Shown: piece after piece, positions 52,632 to 62,876 of the stretch
How the letters are laid out: each line of letters starts with the position of its first letter
How positions within the stretch are numbered: the stretch's first letter is position 1
Origin: Neobacillus massiliamazoniensis
GTDB taxonomy: Bacteria; Bacillota; Bacilli; Bacillales; Cytobacillaceae
Length of the DNA: 64,000 bases
Reading direction: 5' to 3'
NCBI RefSeq assembly: GCF_001048695.1
Contig: NZ_CVRB01000002.1
Location: forward strand, 558,001-622,000
Notes under the pieces: generated by a model
The model's input: only the letters and a program-made list of their open reading frames with translations
What the model was told of the DNA's origin: nothing
The model's database searches: none
Program-made: the position numbers and the translations under genes

Positions 52632-53654
52632 TTATTTTTTCTTTGCGTGTTTGCGCATGTCAAAGGCTACTGCGACAACGATGATGGCTCCCTTGACGAT
52701 GTATTGGATGTAAGGGCTGACGCCTAGGAAGGCAAGTCCGTAGTTGATAATTTGGAAGATGAGTACCCCGGTGATTACGCCAGATACTTTTCCAATCCCG
52801 CCAGATAATGATACACCGCCGACTACGCAGGCTGAGATGGCATCTAGTTCGTACATGTTACCCGTGTTGTTGGTGGCGCTACCGACTCGGCCTGCTTCAA
52901 GCGTACCGGAGAAGCCGTATAAAACACCTGCTAGCATGTAGATTAAAATCAAATATTTTGTAACATTAACGCCGGATACCTTAGCTGCTTCAGGATTGCC
53001 TCCGATAGCATACATATTTTTACCAAATTGTGTTTTATTCCATAGAATCCAAATAAAGATTGAAAAAATAATAGCATAAAAAATAAGATATGGAATTTCA
53101 TAATTTCCGATTGGAATTCCTCGCTGAGCGAAGGTTGTAAATGATTGATTTAACCCGCCGATTGGCTGTGCCCCATATGGTGGGCGGTCAAAATACATGG
53201 AATTCAAGCCATAGACCGTAATCATCATCCCTAAGGTTGCAATAAATGGCGGTACGTTAAGCTTGGAAACAATGATACCGTTAAGGGCACCGATAATCCC
53301 TGTAATGACCATCGCCACTAAGATGGGAACAAACAAAGGTAAATGCGGTAAATGCGGGTACATTTTATAGGCATAATCAGATGCTTGTAATAGTGATGCC
53401 GAAACAACCGCTGCAAGACCGACCATCCGCCCCGCAGAAAGGTCTGTTCCTGCTGTGATCAGGATTCCTGCCATCCCTAGTGCAATAATAATCCGTGATG
53501 AGGACTGACTTAAAATATTGAGTAAGTTCGTAACAGATAGAAAATCTGGAGAAGCAACGATGATCCCAATAACGAGTAGTACTAAAAACACATAAATTAC
53601 ATTATCAAAAAGCCATTTTGATACATTTGATATTTTCGTAGCCTTACTATTCAC
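52632..53654 (-). CDS. mglC: Galactose/methyl-galactoside ABC permease MglC
   Basis: 340 residues. RIIIALGMAGILITAGTDLSAGRMVGLAA, FIATLGMMITVYGLNS, AIGGNPEAAKVSGVNV and YELDAISACVVGGVSLSGGIG closely match E. coli MglC. Forms the membrane channel with MglA and MglB. GTG start with AGGAGGAG upstream. Last gene of mglBAC. Confidence 0.96.
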   Translation of the reverse strand: MNSKATKISNVSKWLFDNVIYVFLVLLVIGIIVASPDFLSVTNLLNILSQSSSRIIIALGMAGILITAGTDLSAGRMVGLAAVVSASLLQASDYAYKMYPHLPHLPLFVPILVAMVITGIIGALNGIIVSKLNVPPFIATLGMMITVYGLNSMYFDRPPYGAQPIGGLNQSFTTFAQRGIPIGNYEIPYLIFYAIIFSIFIWILWNKTQFGKNMYAIGGNPEAAKVSGVNVTKYLILIYMLAGVLYGFSGTLEAGRVGSATNNTGNMYELDAISACVVGGVSLSGGIGKVSGVITGVLIFQIINYGLAFLGVSPYIQYIVKGAIIVVAVAFDMRKHAKKK

Positions 53655-53666
53655 TGTACACTCCTC

Positions 53667-55163
53667 CTAATACATAGCTGCTAATCGCATAATTTCTTCC
53701 TGCGATGTCGTTTTCGTGTCAACGATTCCAGCTACTCTCCCATTACTCATTACTAAAATTCGATCGGTAACACCAAGCAGCTCTGGCATTTCTGATGAAA
53801 TCATAATAATTCCTTTGCCTTCAGACGCTAATTGATTAATTAATTGGTAGATTTCAAATTTCGCCCCAACGTCAATCCCCCTTGTAGGCTCATCGAGCAG
53901 CAAAACTTCCGGCTTGGTCAAGAGCCATCGACCGATAATTACCTTTTGTTGATTACCCCCTGAAAGACTTCCAATCGGAGTTTTTTGCGAAGGTGTTTTG
54001 ACTTTCATCGAATCAATCACCCATTTGGTATCCTCAGCTACTTTGCGGTCAGACAGAAACACAGCATTTGTTTTATATTGTTTTAAATTCGAGATGATGG
54101 AGTTAAAACTAATACTTAAGCCCGGAAAAATACCTGTTGATCTTCGTTCCTCCGTCACAAGCGCAAAACCATTTTTGATTGAATGCTGTGGAGATTGATT
54201 TTTTACTGACTTGCCGTTAAGCTCGATCGTTCCTGATTGTAATGCGCGAATACCAAATATGGCTTCTACCACTTCAGTCCGCTTTGAGCCGACCAATCCG
54301 GCAATTCCTAAAATTTCGCCTTTCTTTAGTTCAAAATTCACATCAATAAAAGATGGCTGTGTCTCCGCTGTAAAATTAGAAACTTTTAAAATGACATCAC
54401 CTGGTTCATTGATTTTCTGTGGGAAACGCTGTGACAGATCTCGGCCCACCATCAGCTTGATGATTTCATCTGTCGTTAATTCCTTGGCGCTTTTTGTAGC
54501 AATATACTGGCCGTCACGCATTATCGTTACTTCATCAGATATTTTCAAAATTTCTTCCATTTTGTGAGAAATGTAGATAATCGCCACATTTTCGCTTTGC
54601 AGCTTTCTGATAATCTTAAATAGATGATTGACTTCATTCTCCGTTAAGGAAGAAGTTGGTTCGTCCATCACAATCAGCTTTGAATGATAGGAGACTGCTT
54701 TAGCAATTTCAACCATTTGCATTTCCGAGACAGATAACGTACCGACCTTACTGCGCGGGTCAATATTGATGTCTAAGCTTTTAAAAATTTCCAGCGTATC
54801 CTGGTACATTTTCTTATGGTCAATGAAGACGCCTTTTCTTGGATATCGCCCTAGCCAAAGATTGTCCATCACACTTTGTTGACGGACTTGGTTGAGCTCC
54901 TGATGGACCATGGAGACACCACTTTCAAGTGCCTGTTTGGAATTATCAAAAGCTACTTCTTTTCCATTTAGAAGAATTTTTCCTTTATCTAGTGAATAAA
55001 TGCCAAACAAGCATTTCATTAACGTCGACTTTCCTGCACCATTTTCCCCCATAAGCGCATGAACGGTTCCCGCTTTCACCTTAAGGGAAACATTATCAAG
55101 GGCAATAACACCTGGAAATCGTTTGGTTATATTTCTCATTTCTAGTAAACTAGCTTCTGACAT
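53667..55163 (-). CDS. mglA: Galactose/methyl-galactoside ABC ATPase MglA
   Basis: 498 residues with two nucleotide-binding domains, typical of CUT2 importers. First domain: Walker [17 protein letters not shown], Walker B VMDEPTSS. Second domain: degenerate Walker [10 protein letters not shown], signature [19 protein letters not shown]. It powers MglC. The 5' side is separated from mglB by a 380-bp structured repeat. Confidence 0.96.
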   Translation of the reverse strand: MSEASLLEMRNITKRFPGVIALDNVSLKVKAGTVHALMGENGAGKSTLMKCLFGIYSLDKGKILLNGKEVAFDNSKQALESGVSMVHQELNQVRQQSVMDNLWLGRYPRKGVFIDHKKMYQDTLEIFKSLDINIDPRSKVGTLSVSEMQMVEIAKAVSYHSKLIVMDEPTSSLTENEVNHLFKIIRKLQSENVAIIYISHKMEEILKISDEVTIMRDGQYIATKSAKELTTDEIIKLMVGRDLSQRFPQKINEPGDVILKVSNFTAETQPSFIDVNFELKKGEILGIAGLVGSKRTEVVEAIFGIRALQSGTIELNGKSVKNQSPQHSIKNGFALVTEERRSTGIFPGLSISFNSIISNLKQYKTNAVFLSDRKVAEDTKWVIDSMKVKTPSQKTPIGSLSGGNQQKVIIGRWLLTKPEVLLLDEPTRGIDVGAKFEIYQLINQLASEGKGIIMISSEMPELLGVTDRILVMSNGRVAGIVDTKTTSQEEIMRLAAMY

Positions 55164-55235
55164 GAGCGAACCTCCTCGCTTACCATTTAAAAAATATGAG
55201 ACTTATAAAATCGTCTCATATTATTGAAAAAATAT

Positions 55236-55546
55236 AAGGTGTCCAGCTCCACAGAATAATTCCATGAAGCAACCCCGAACGAAGGAAAAGAACCCGCTTT
55301 CCCTTCGTTCGAGAAGCGCCTTCGGGTTTAAATCAAAAGCCCTGGACAGGCGCTTCCGCTTTTCTTATTGTCTGGCTCCAGCGCCTAGGGGCTCGGGGTC
55401 ATAAGCCAATCCGTCATGAAGGTGAAAAACAACCTTCATGGCGGCTCGTCTTATGCCTGTCGCCCCTGAGCATAAAGGAAATCTTCCTTGAATAACCTTC
55501 GCAGGAACAAGTTGTGCTTGTTCCGAAGGCGCTTCCGCTTTTCTTA
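55236..55546. repeat. Two tandem structured repeats inside the mgl operon
   Basis: Two units, each ending GGCGCTTCCGCTTTTCTTATT (at about 55370 and 55547). The second contains a very long hairpin centred on CATGAAGGT/ACCTTCATG at about 55417-55440, extended by AGGGGCTCGGGGTCATAAG with its complement. The first contains CGAACGAAGG/CCTTCGTTCG. GC content is well above the neighbours. A similar repeat type is widespread in Bacillaceae. It lies between mglB and mglA. Confidence 0.75.
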
Positions 55547-56608
55547 TTTGTATGCGTCCCTACCAACTTGAATATTATCTTTTGTTACGATTACATAAGG
55601 TACACGAACCGCTTTTGTATCATCAAGCTTCCAGCTAGTACCAGATAATACATCTTTGCCATTGGCTGCATTTGCAGCAAGATCGATCGTTGCCTTACCT
55701 TGGTTTTTCGCATCGTTTAAGACGGAACCAACCATTTTTCCATTTGCAATCATATCAAGTGCTTCAGGAATCGCGTCTACACCGACAACCGGCATATATT
55801 TATCGCCTGAGAAGTACCCAGCTTTTTCAAGAGCAGAAATTGCTCCCAAAGCCATACCGTCATTGTTACAAATGACAAATTCGATTTTGTCGCCGTATTT
55901 AGAAATCCAGGCATCCATTTTTTCTGTTGCTTTTGTTGCATCCCACATTGCGGTATCCAATGCTAATTCTTGTGTTTTGATTCCTTTTTTGTGCAATTCA
56001 TCAATTACATATTTTGTACGTGCTTCTGCATCTGGATGTCCTGGTTCCCCTTTTAGTAAAACATATTGAAGGACACCATCATGATTTTTGTCCCATTTAT
56101 CTTTGTTGGCTTCCCATGCTTTTGCAATCATATCCCCTTGAAGGATACCTGATTCAGATGAAGTAGTTCCAACATAATAAGCTTTATCATAGCTCTTCAG
56201 AACACTTGCATCTGGCTCTTTATTGAAAAAGATAACAGGAAGATTCTTTGCCTTAGCCTTATCAATGATGGTTGGTGCAGATTTTGGATCAACAAGGTTA
56301 ATCGCCAGAGATTTGGCACCTTTAGCAATAAGGGTATCCACTTGTTCCATTTGTTTTGCTTGATCGTTCTGTGAGTCATTCAGCATCAGGTTGATTTTAC
56401 CTTTTGCTTCATCCTGCATGGAACGTCGTACATAAGACATGAAGTTATCATCAAACTTATAGATTGTCGCCCCTACGGAAAGAAGGCTTGAATCATTTCC
56501 TTTTGAAGTACTTCCTGAACCGCCCGTAGAGCTGCTGCAGCCCGCAGCTAATAAAATACTAGTAGCAACTGTTAATGAAAGAAATAAACCTTTTTTCTTA
56601 ATCGCCAT
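55544..56608 (-). CDS. mglB: Galactose-binding lipoprotein MglB
   Basis: 354 residues. Lipoprotein signal with lipobox LAAGC (Cys24), Ser/Gly-rich linker, then a type I sugar-binding protein. The calcium-binding loop DKNHDGVLQ and the sugar-contact regions FFNKEPD and NNDGMALGA are as in enterobacterial MglB. It delivers galactose or glucose to MglAC. AAAGGAG precedes the ATG. A cre-like site lies upstream, and structured repeats follow, probably giving more MglB than MglAC. Confidence 0.95.
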   Translation of the reverse strand: MAIKKKGLFLSLTVATSILLAAGCSSSTGGSGSTSKGNDSSLLSVGATIYKFDDNFMSYVRRSMQDEAKGKINLMLNDSQNDQAKQMEQVDTLIAKGAKSLAINLVDPKSAPTIIDKAKAKNLPVIFFNKEPDASVLKSYDKAYYVGTTSSESGILQGDMIAKAWEANKDKWDKNHDGVLQYVLLKGEPGHPDAEARTKYVIDELHKKGIKTQELALDTAMWDATKATEKMDAWISKYGDKIEFVICNNDGMALGAISALEKAGYFSGDKYMPVVGVDAIPEALDMIANGKMVGSVLNDAKNQGKATIDLAANAANGKDVLSGTSWKLDDTKAVRVPYVIVTKDNIQVGRDAYK

Positions 56609-56677
56609 GCTTCCATTCTCCTTTTTTTGAATTTCGTAAAGACTTCTGTTAACCGTTCCAAATCTTTGTTTAACTAA

Positions 56678-56691
56678 TGTAAGCCCTTACA
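56678..56691. promoter_or_regulatory. cre-like site upstream of mglB
   Basis: TGTAAGCCCTTACA matches the CcpA consensus with one mismatch at the centre and is fully palindromic. About 70 bp upstream of the mglB start. Confidence 0.5.
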
Positions 56692-56829
56692 AAAATAGTA
56701 GCATGGGACCTATTTTTTCAATAGTACAAAAGAATAGCATAAATTTGTGAATTCCTAGATTATTTTGCAATTGAATATCACGTCTCTATAGTAAAAAGCC
56801 AAACGCTTTTGCGAATGGACTTGCCTATA

Positions 56830-58419
56830 TTATTCATTTACTACGGCTTTGCGATATTCCTTTGGCGATAATCCAGTATGCTTTTTAAACACCCTGCTAA
56901 AATAGTTCGGGTCCTTGTAGCCGACTGAAAAGCAAATTTCTTTTAAACTTTTTCCTTGGTCCATCATTTCAGCTTTTGCCTTGTTAATCCTTACTTCCGT
57001 TACATAATCAATAAAGGTCATCCCAAATCGATCTTTAAATAATTTACTAAAATAAAATGGACTTATGTCCACATATTCGGCTACCTGCTCCAAGGTAAGT
57101 AACTTGGAATAATGAAATTCAATATACTCCTTTGCCTTCTGTAGCAAGCCCTTTGCATGATGGGTGCGCCAAACTTGTACACGGCCGACAACCTCCAATA
57201 AATAGGCCTTCCCTTTTTCAAGCACCCTTGAAATCTCTCCAGACTCAGGAATTACAGGAGGTTCTCTATCTTCAATGCCATGTTCATGGAGTATTCGGGA
57301 AATAAGAATAAATAATTCATCAAAGGACTTTTTTACGAATGAGGCTGATACCTTTTCGTTTGCACCAAGCTTAATGATCAGCGAATCAAACATATAGAGA
57401 ACATGATTAACATCGCCTTGACGGATGGCATCTAACAACTGTTTTTCCACGTCTAGAACCCCTGAGAATGAAGGCATTTCCGCTGAAGCTTGTTTATCAC
57501 AAATTAAATACCTTCGATTTGGTGTTTTTAGCAGCTGCTTCAATGCTAAGATGGCATCATAATAAGATTGATTCAGCTCAAAGGCATGTTGATAAGGAAG
57601 ACCTATCCCTATTCTTAGTTCCCCTTTAAAGGATTCCTTTTGAAATAGGCTGTTCAAACTTTCAATAATGTTCAAAGCATCTGTCTTAAAATGGGCTTTT
57701 TCCTCTGTTTTTTTACAAAGGAATAACACAGGAACCTGGGTCTCTGTCAAGGGTCCAATCATGACTTCATGCTTTTTTACCGCTAATTTAATCGTATCCT
57801 TCAGCCATTTGTACCATTTTTGTTTTTCATTTGGAGCAATTTCTGAACCGTTCCTCTCTTGAAGGAAAACCATCATAATAAAGCCTGAAGTAATCTCTAC
57901 CCCTAACAACTGGCCCCATTCATCAAACGTAAAATCTTGATCTTGGTTCATGATAAGAGATGATACCCATCCCTTATGTGCAATGGAAACAGCACGGTCG
58001 AGATTCTCTCTTAAACTTAACTGCTCAACTCGTTTTTTACGCTCCTCTATAATCTCAACTGAGACACGCTGTAGGCTTTGAAGAATATCAAGTTTTCTGC
58101 TCGGCTTTAAAATATACTCCTTGACACCTTGCTGCATCACTTCCTTGGCATATTCAAAGGTATTAAAGGCGGAAACCATAATAAATCGAATTGTGGGATC
58201 AAACTTTTTGATTTCTTTAACCGCTTGAACACCATCAATTCCCGGCATTTTTATATCCATAAAAATAATATCAGGCTTATGCTCCTTCGCCATTTCAATC
58301 GCTTTTCTGCCATTTGGGGCCTCACCTATAACTTCAACATCCTCAGAAGAATTATTGATCATTTTTGTTAACGCTTTCCGTTCCAGGACTTCATCATCAA
58401 CAATGAGAATTTTTAACAA
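56830..58419 (-). CDS. Response regulator with AraC-type output, YesN family
   Basis: 529 residues. Receiver domain ([14 protein letters not shown]; Asp in [10 protein letters not shown]; Lys in YILKPSR), a long middle region and AraC-type helix-turn-helix pair at the C-terminus ([37 protein letters not shown]). TTG start following GGGGGGAAAGGA. Overlaps the kinase gene by 23 bp. The mgl operon begins about 220 bp downstream on the same strand and is the likely target. Confidence 0.92.
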   Translation of the reverse strand: MLKILIVDDEVLERKALTKMINNSSEDVEVIGEAPNGRKAIEMAKEHKPDIIFMDIKMPGIDGVQAVKEIKKFDPTIRFIMVSAFNTFEYAKEVMQQGVKEYILKPSRKLDILQSLQRVSVEIIEERKKRVEQLSLRENLDRAVSIAHKGWVSSLIMNQDQDFTFDEWGQLLGVEITSGFIMMVFLQERNGSEIAPNEKQKWYKWLKDTIKLAVKKHEVMIGPLTETQVPVLFLCKKTEEKAHFKTDALNIIESLNSLFQKESFKGELRIGIGLPYQHAFELNQSYYDAILALKQLLKTPNRRYLICDKQASAEMPSFSGVLDVEKQLLDAIRQGDVNHVLYMFDSLIIKLGANEKVSASFVKKSFDELFILISRILHEHGIEDREPPVIPESGEISRVLEKGKAYLLEVVGRVQVWRTHHAKGLLQKAKEYIEFHYSKLLTLEQVAEYVDISPFYFSKLFKDRFGMTFIDYVTEVRINKAKAEMMDQGKSLKEICFSVGYKDPNYFSRVFKKHTGLSPKEYRKAVVNE

Positions 58420-59875
58420 GGTCCTTTCCCCCCTTTGTCACAACAGGTATAATCAGCCGAAAATTAGCCCCTTTCCCTATTTCTGATTCAATTTCCACTA
58501 TGTCTTTTCTCTGATAAAAAAGCTGAAGCCTGCGAATCACATTTTTTACTCCTATGCCTGTAGAGTGCCCGTTTGTTTTTTCCTGATTAACCATATTATC
58601 TGTTTCAGTTCCTTCCATGTATTGGAGGATTCTTTTTTTAGTAGTCTCATCCATTCCTTTTCCGTTATCAATGACCTCAACATAAACCTTATCTTGATCA
58701 TGATAAATATCGAGAAGGATTTCCGCATTTTCTTCATATGACTCAACGCCGTGTACGAAAGCGTTTTCAATAATTGGCTGCAAAATTAAGCGCGGTACTT
58801 CAATGTCTAAACAATCATCCTCTATATCGATAATAAATTGAATCCGATCTCCGAACCTTGTTCGCTGGATAAAAAAATACTCTTTGACAATCCTAACCTC
58901 TTCTCTTAAGGTTGATGCTTTATTAAGATCGCCAAGGTTGTAACGGAGCAAAGCCGCAACGGCTTCGATTAGTCTTGATGTCTGTTCGGCTTCTTCTAAA
59001 TAAGCCATTTTGGAAACTGTATTTAAGGTATTAAAAAGAAAATGAGGATTAATCTGATGCTGTAGCCTCTTTAATTCCATTTCCTTTAAAAGTTTATCCA
59101 ACTCCGACTTTTGCTTAATTTCCAGCACCAATTGCCGGAGGTTTGTGCGCATATGGTTAAACGTTTCAGTTAAAGGCTTTAATTCATCCTTCGTCAATAT
59201 TTTTATTTCTTCACCTTCTAAATTACCTTTAGAAATTTCCTTTGCTGCCTTTGATAATAAACTAATAGGTCTTGTAATTCCCCCTGAAATCCATAACGCC
59301 AGCAATGTACTAAGAAAAAAAGCTGCTGCAAAGAGCGAAAGGGCCATCATTCGATAATAATAATTTTGCTTGTCCATTTGATCGTAAAACTTTTGATAAT
59401 CCGTCAATTTATTATTTAAAATAGCCAATGTACTTTCATGGAGGAAGGAAGCAATCTTCAGTACTTCATTAAAATGCTCTGAGTAGCCGTTAATATCCTC
59501 TCTTTGAAAAGCACCTACAGTTGCATCACATTCATCCAAATAGCTGTCGATCATATTTTTATAATTAACAAGATTGATATCATTGGAATTCATTACTTGA
59601 TAAAGCCTTTTTTGATCCTTGACCAGGTACAGCTTTTCTGTCTTATAGTCTTGATGGTACCGTTCTTCCTTATCTAAAATATATGCATGCAGCTTTTCTG
59701 AAATTGAATTGGTCCGCTGTGAAATATCATTAAGCAATAGAAATTTTTCAAAGCTATCATTATACTCCCCCAGAACTTTTTCACTGCTTTTATAAAACAA
59801 GATCCCGACTGAGGTCAACAAAATAACAAGAACAATAAAATAAAGCAGCAATTTCGTTCTTATTCGAAATATCAT
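58397..59875 (-). CDS. Sensor histidine kinase, YesM/LytS type
   Basis: 492 residues. Membrane helix near 9-28, extracellular four-helix-like region to about 180, second helix near 182-205, HAMP domain, then [18 protein letters not shown] (phospho-acceptor) and ATPase motifs DNGKGMD and [15 protein letters not shown]. The small helical outer region is unlike a sugar-binding domain, which fits sensing through the neighbouring anchored binding protein. Stop and start share position 59875 with the upstream gene. Confidence 0.92.
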   Translation of the reverse strand: MIFRIRTKLLLYFIVLVILLTSVGILFYKSSEKVLGEYNDSFEKFLLLNDISQRTNSISEKLHAYILDKEERYHQDYKTEKLYLVKDQKRLYQVMNSNDINLVNYKNMIDSYLDECDATVGAFQREDINGYSEHFNEVLKIASFLHESTLAILNNKLTDYQKFYDQMDKQNYYYRMMALSLFAAAFFLSTLLALWISGGITRPISLLSKAAKEISKGNLEGEEIKILTKDELKPLTETFNHMRTNLRQLVLEIKQKSELDKLLKEMELKRLQHQINPHFLFNTLNTVSKMAYLEEAEQTSRLIEAVAALLRYNLGDLNKASTLREEVRIVKEYFFIQRTRFGDRIQFIIDIEDDCLDIEVPRLILQPIIENAFVHGVESYEENAEILLDIYHDQDKVYVEVIDNGKGMDETTKKRILQYMEGTETDNMVNQEKTNGHSTGIGVKNVIRRLQLFYQRKDIVEIESEIGKGANFRLIIPVVTKGGKDLVKNSHC

Positions 59876-60882
59876 TACTTGCTCCCCTCCCCTATGTTCT
59901 TCCGGGTTAAGGGTAAATCTTTTGCTCTCATAATCCGAGTGTCCGTGTGGACAATGGAAGGCACTTTCCTGCCCTCGACTAAATCAATCATCAATTTTAC
60001 GGCTTCATACCCCATTTGGTACGGTTCCTGAACGACAGTGGCTTGGATGGTCCCATTGCGTATGTAGTTAACAGTATCTGGTAGGGTATCAAATCCGATA
60101 ATATAAACCTGTCCTGTTTTTTTATATTGTTCAACCACTTGAGCGATGCCAACTCCATCTAAGGCACTCGTTCCAAAAAATGCGTTAACCTCGGGATGGT
60201 TCTGCAAGATCTGAAACGCTTTTTCAGAGGCCCGAACTCTACTAATCTCTGATTCTTCCACATCGATAATATGAATCCCATTTTCCGATTTTACCGCATC
60301 CTCAAACCCCTTTACCCGCTGTTGTTGATGATTCTTGTAAAAGCTTCCCGTAATAATGGCAACATTGGCATGCCCTTTTGTATCCGCTATCAATGCTTTA
60401 CCAGCTAAAACACCCGAATAATAATTGTCTGTTCCGATATAGGCTAGTCGCTTGCTATTTACCGTATCCGTATCAACTGTAATGACCGGGATTCCTTTTT
60501 CGACGACGCGATTTATAAGCGGAGTAAATTGCTCATCGCTTAATCCCTGTGTCATAATTCCATCTACTTTTGAAGCTGCTGACATTTCAATCGTTTTTAA
60601 ATGAACATCAAAATTTGCCTGCTTCGGTCCGACATATTCCAGCAGGACACCATTTTGCTTAGCAGCTGCCTGTGCCCCTTTTCCAACAAGTCTCCAATAC
60701 TCATTATCCATCTCTTCCGGAACAAGAACAAAATGATATTTATACTTTGCCTGATCCATCTTCTCCATCGATGGCTTATGCACAAAAACCTTATACCCCC
60801 AAAAAATCGCCAACGAGCAGCTCACCACAAAACACAAAGCACCACAAACATACGCAACCCTCGACAACCTGCCCATAGACAT
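59875..60882 (-). CDS. Membrane-anchored sugar-binding protein of a sensory module
   Basis: 335 residues. One uncleaved hydrophobic helix ([23 protein letters not shown]) and then a complete RbsB-like periplasmic-binding fold ([73 protein letters not shown]). It has no lipobox and no permease genes of its own class in the same operon; it is translated together with the kinase and regulator. I infer that it presents ligand to the kinase. A GTTGGG ribosome-binding site precedes ATGs at 60882 and 60876. Confidence 0.88.
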   Translation of the reverse strand: MSMGRLSRVAYVCGALCFVVSCSLAIFWGYKVFVHKPSMEKMDQAKYKYHFVLVPEEMDNEYWRLVGKGAQAAAKQNGVLLEYVGPKQANFDVHLKTIEMSAASKVDGIMTQGLSDEQFTPLINRVVEKGIPVITVDTDTVNSKRLAYIGTDNYYSGVLAGKALIADTKGHANVAIITGSFYKNHQQQRVKGFEDAVKSENGIHIIDVEESEISRVRASEKAFQILQNHPEVNAFFGTSALDGVGIAQVVEQYKKTGQVYIIGFDTLPDTVNYIRNGTIQATVVQEPYQMGYEAVKLMIDLVEGRKVPSIVHTDTRIMRAKDLPLTRKNIGEGSK

Positions 60883-60955
60883 CCCAACCTATCCCTAATC
60901 TAACAATATTATACTGACCAAACCTAAAACCAACAATCCTATCGGTGTCACTATT

Positions 60956-60980
60956 GGTGTCTGGCACCACAAAAACATAC
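60956..60980. repeat. Dispersed element, one-ended copy
   Basis: GGTGTCTGGCACC followed by ACAAAAACAT, the same extension as in the copy at 52508. Confidence 0.5.
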
Positions 60981-60985
60981 AAGAA

Positions 60986-61008
60986 AACTCACCAGTTTTT
61001 GGTGAGTT
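60986..61008 (-). terminator. Terminator after the second MalFG-type permease operon
   Basis: AACTCACC pairs with GGTGAGTT over a 7-nt loop; on the minus strand a T-rich tract follows. Confidence 0.6.
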
Positions 61009-61052
61009 CTTTGTGTGTTTTTTCCGCTATTCAGCATTTTAGCACTTGCTCG

Positions 61053-61883
61053 CTATTCTTTAACAGACCCACCTAGAATTCCGGAAATGAATTGTTTTTG
61101 CAGAAGCAGGAAGAAAATCATAATGGGAATTGTCGATAAAGTAGTTCCTAACATCAGTTGGCCATAGTCAATTCGAGCCATCCCTATTAAGCTTGATAAG
61201 GCGACAGGCAGTGTAAACATTTCCTTTGAATTTAACGTTATTAGCGGCCAGAGTAAGCTGTTCCATTGAGACATAAATTGAAAGATGGCAACGGCAGCAA
61301 AAGCCGGCCTCGTTACTGGCAAAATAACTGAAAAGAATATTCTTATTTCTCCTGCCCCGTCCACCCGGGAAGCCTCAATAATAGAATCCGGAACCGCTTT
61401 CATATTTTGCCGCATTAAGTAAATCGCAAAAGGAGAGGCTAGACCTGGTAAAATAATCGCTTGATACGTGTTTAGCCAATCAAGTGACACCATCATTTCG
61501 AACATCGGAATCAAGGTTACCTGAGAAGGAATCATTAATGAACATAGAATAATGAAAAAGAGCAGGTTCTTTCCCTTAAAGCGAAATTTGGCAAAAGCAT
61601 ATCCGGCCATGGCACTAATCAGTGTGCTAACAAATGTATAAACAAGGGCAATAAATAATGAATTCCAAAATATCCTTGTGATTCCTAATGCATTATTAAG
61701 TGATTGAAAGTTCTTTGCTAAATAACTACCTGGAAGCAGCCTCGGTGGAACATGAAAAATCTCTCCCGATTGCTGGGTTGAACCAATAACCATCCAATAA
61801 AATGGCGCAATGGATAAGACCACGCCGATCAATAATAGAATATAAATGACTAATTTTTTCGAAAGCTTCTTTGACGTTATCAT
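61053..61883 (-). CDS. Carbohydrate ABC transporter permease, MalG type
   Basis: 276 residues, six helices, EAA loop IEASRVDGAGEIRIFFSVILP. Second inner permease of a CUT1 importer; overlaps the preceding permease gene by 4 bp. No ATPase gene in the operon. Confidence 0.93.
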   Translation of the reverse strand: MITSKKLSKKLVIYILLLIGVVLSIAPFYWMVIGSTQQSGEIFHVPPRLLPGSYLAKNFQSLNNALGITRIFWNSLFIALVYTFVSTLISAMAGYAFAKFRFKGKNLLFFIILCSLMIPSQVTLIPMFEMMVSLDWLNTYQAIILPGLASPFAIYLMRQNMKAVPDSIIEASRVDGAGEIRIFFSVILPVTRPAFAAVAIFQFMSQWNSLLWPLITLNSKEMFTLPVALSSLIGMARIDYGQLMLGTTLSTIPIMIFFLLLQKQFISGILGGSVKE

Positions 61884-62803
61884 TCTTCAAGGTCACCTAC
61901 CAGTTTCATTTGAATCCAGGAAACAATAGCCGTTATCAGCACTAGAACATAAGCAATAGCTGAGGCGTAACCAAAGTCAAAGAATTTAAAGCCGGTTTCA
62001 TATAAATAGAGAGTAATCGTCATCGTCGCACTATTGGGGCCCCCATGTGTTAAAATGAACGGTTCATCAAAAAGCTGTAATGTGCCAATTGTTGACATGA
62101 CGACTGTAAAAATAAAAACTGGCTTTAATTGTGGAATGGTAATCATAAAGAATTGTTTTACCTTCCCAGCTCCATCAATACTTGCCGCTTCATATAATTC
62201 CGCTGGGATGTTTTGTAACCCCGCTAAAAAAACTACCATATTATAACCAGTCCATCTCCATGTCATAACTAGAATGACAGACAATTTTGCCCATAATGGA
62301 GAGGTTAACCAAGGAATTGATTTAACTCCCAAAAAGGATAGGACATAATTGACTAGCCCAAAATGTTCATCTAATAGAATCATAAACACAATGGAGGAAG
62401 CAACAAGTGCAGTAATGGCTGGCATAAAATAAGAGATTCGAAAAAACGCCTTACCTTTTACCATTGTTGAATGAAGCCCAACTGCAATAAGTAATGACAG
62501 AAAGAGCATAATTGGGACCTGAACAATCAAAATTTCAGCTGTATTTAACAATGATTTATAGAAAATAGGATCATGAAAAAGGCGAGTATAATTTGCGAAT
62601 CCGACAAATGTTTTATCCACCCCGCGCACCTCTTGAAAACTTAAAATAAACGAAGAGATCACGGGATAAACTGTAAAAATTAGGAGTAAGAGAAATGCTG
62701 GACCGATAAAAATGTATGGGGCATTTTTAGGAGTTATAAAAAGTTTTCTTTGTTTGACTTGTAAGTTTGTTGTCATCTTAACTACCTTTTCTGTTTGACC
62801 CAC
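61880..62803 (-). CDS. Carbohydrate ABC transporter permease, MalF type
   Basis: 307 residues, six helices, EAA loop YEAASIDGAGKVKQFFMITIP. GTG at 62803 is kept because GGAGGG lies 7 nt upstream; an ATG at 62776 also has a weaker site. Partner of the MalG-type permease; follows the binding-protein gene after a hairpin. Confidence 0.92.
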   Translation of the reverse strand: MGQTEKVVKMTTNLQVKQRKLFITPKNAPYIFIGPAFLLLLIFTVYPVISSFILSFQEVRGVDKTFVGFANYTRLFHDPIFYKSLLNTAEILIVQVPIMLFLSLLIAVGLHSTMVKGKAFFRISYFMPAITALVASSIVFMILLDEHFGLVNYVLSFLGVKSIPWLTSPLWAKLSVILVMTWRWTGYNMVVFLAGLQNIPAELYEAASIDGAGKVKQFFMITIPQLKPVFIFTVVMSTIGTLQLFDEPFILTHGGPNSATMTITLYLYETGFKFFDFGYASAIAYVLVLITAIVSWIQMKLVGDLEE

Positions 62804-62828
62804 CTAAATACCCTCCCTCACAAAAAAT

Positions 62829-62868
62829 GATAGAAATGAGAGAAGCGCACCATGCACTCTCTCATTTC
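62829..62868 (-). terminator. Hairpin between binding-protein and permease genes
   Basis: AGAAATGAGAGA pairs with TCTCTCATTTCT; on the minus strand it is followed by ATCATTTTTT. The same layout as in the lacZ-linked operon. Confidence 0.78.
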
Positions 62869-62876
62869 TCAAAATG

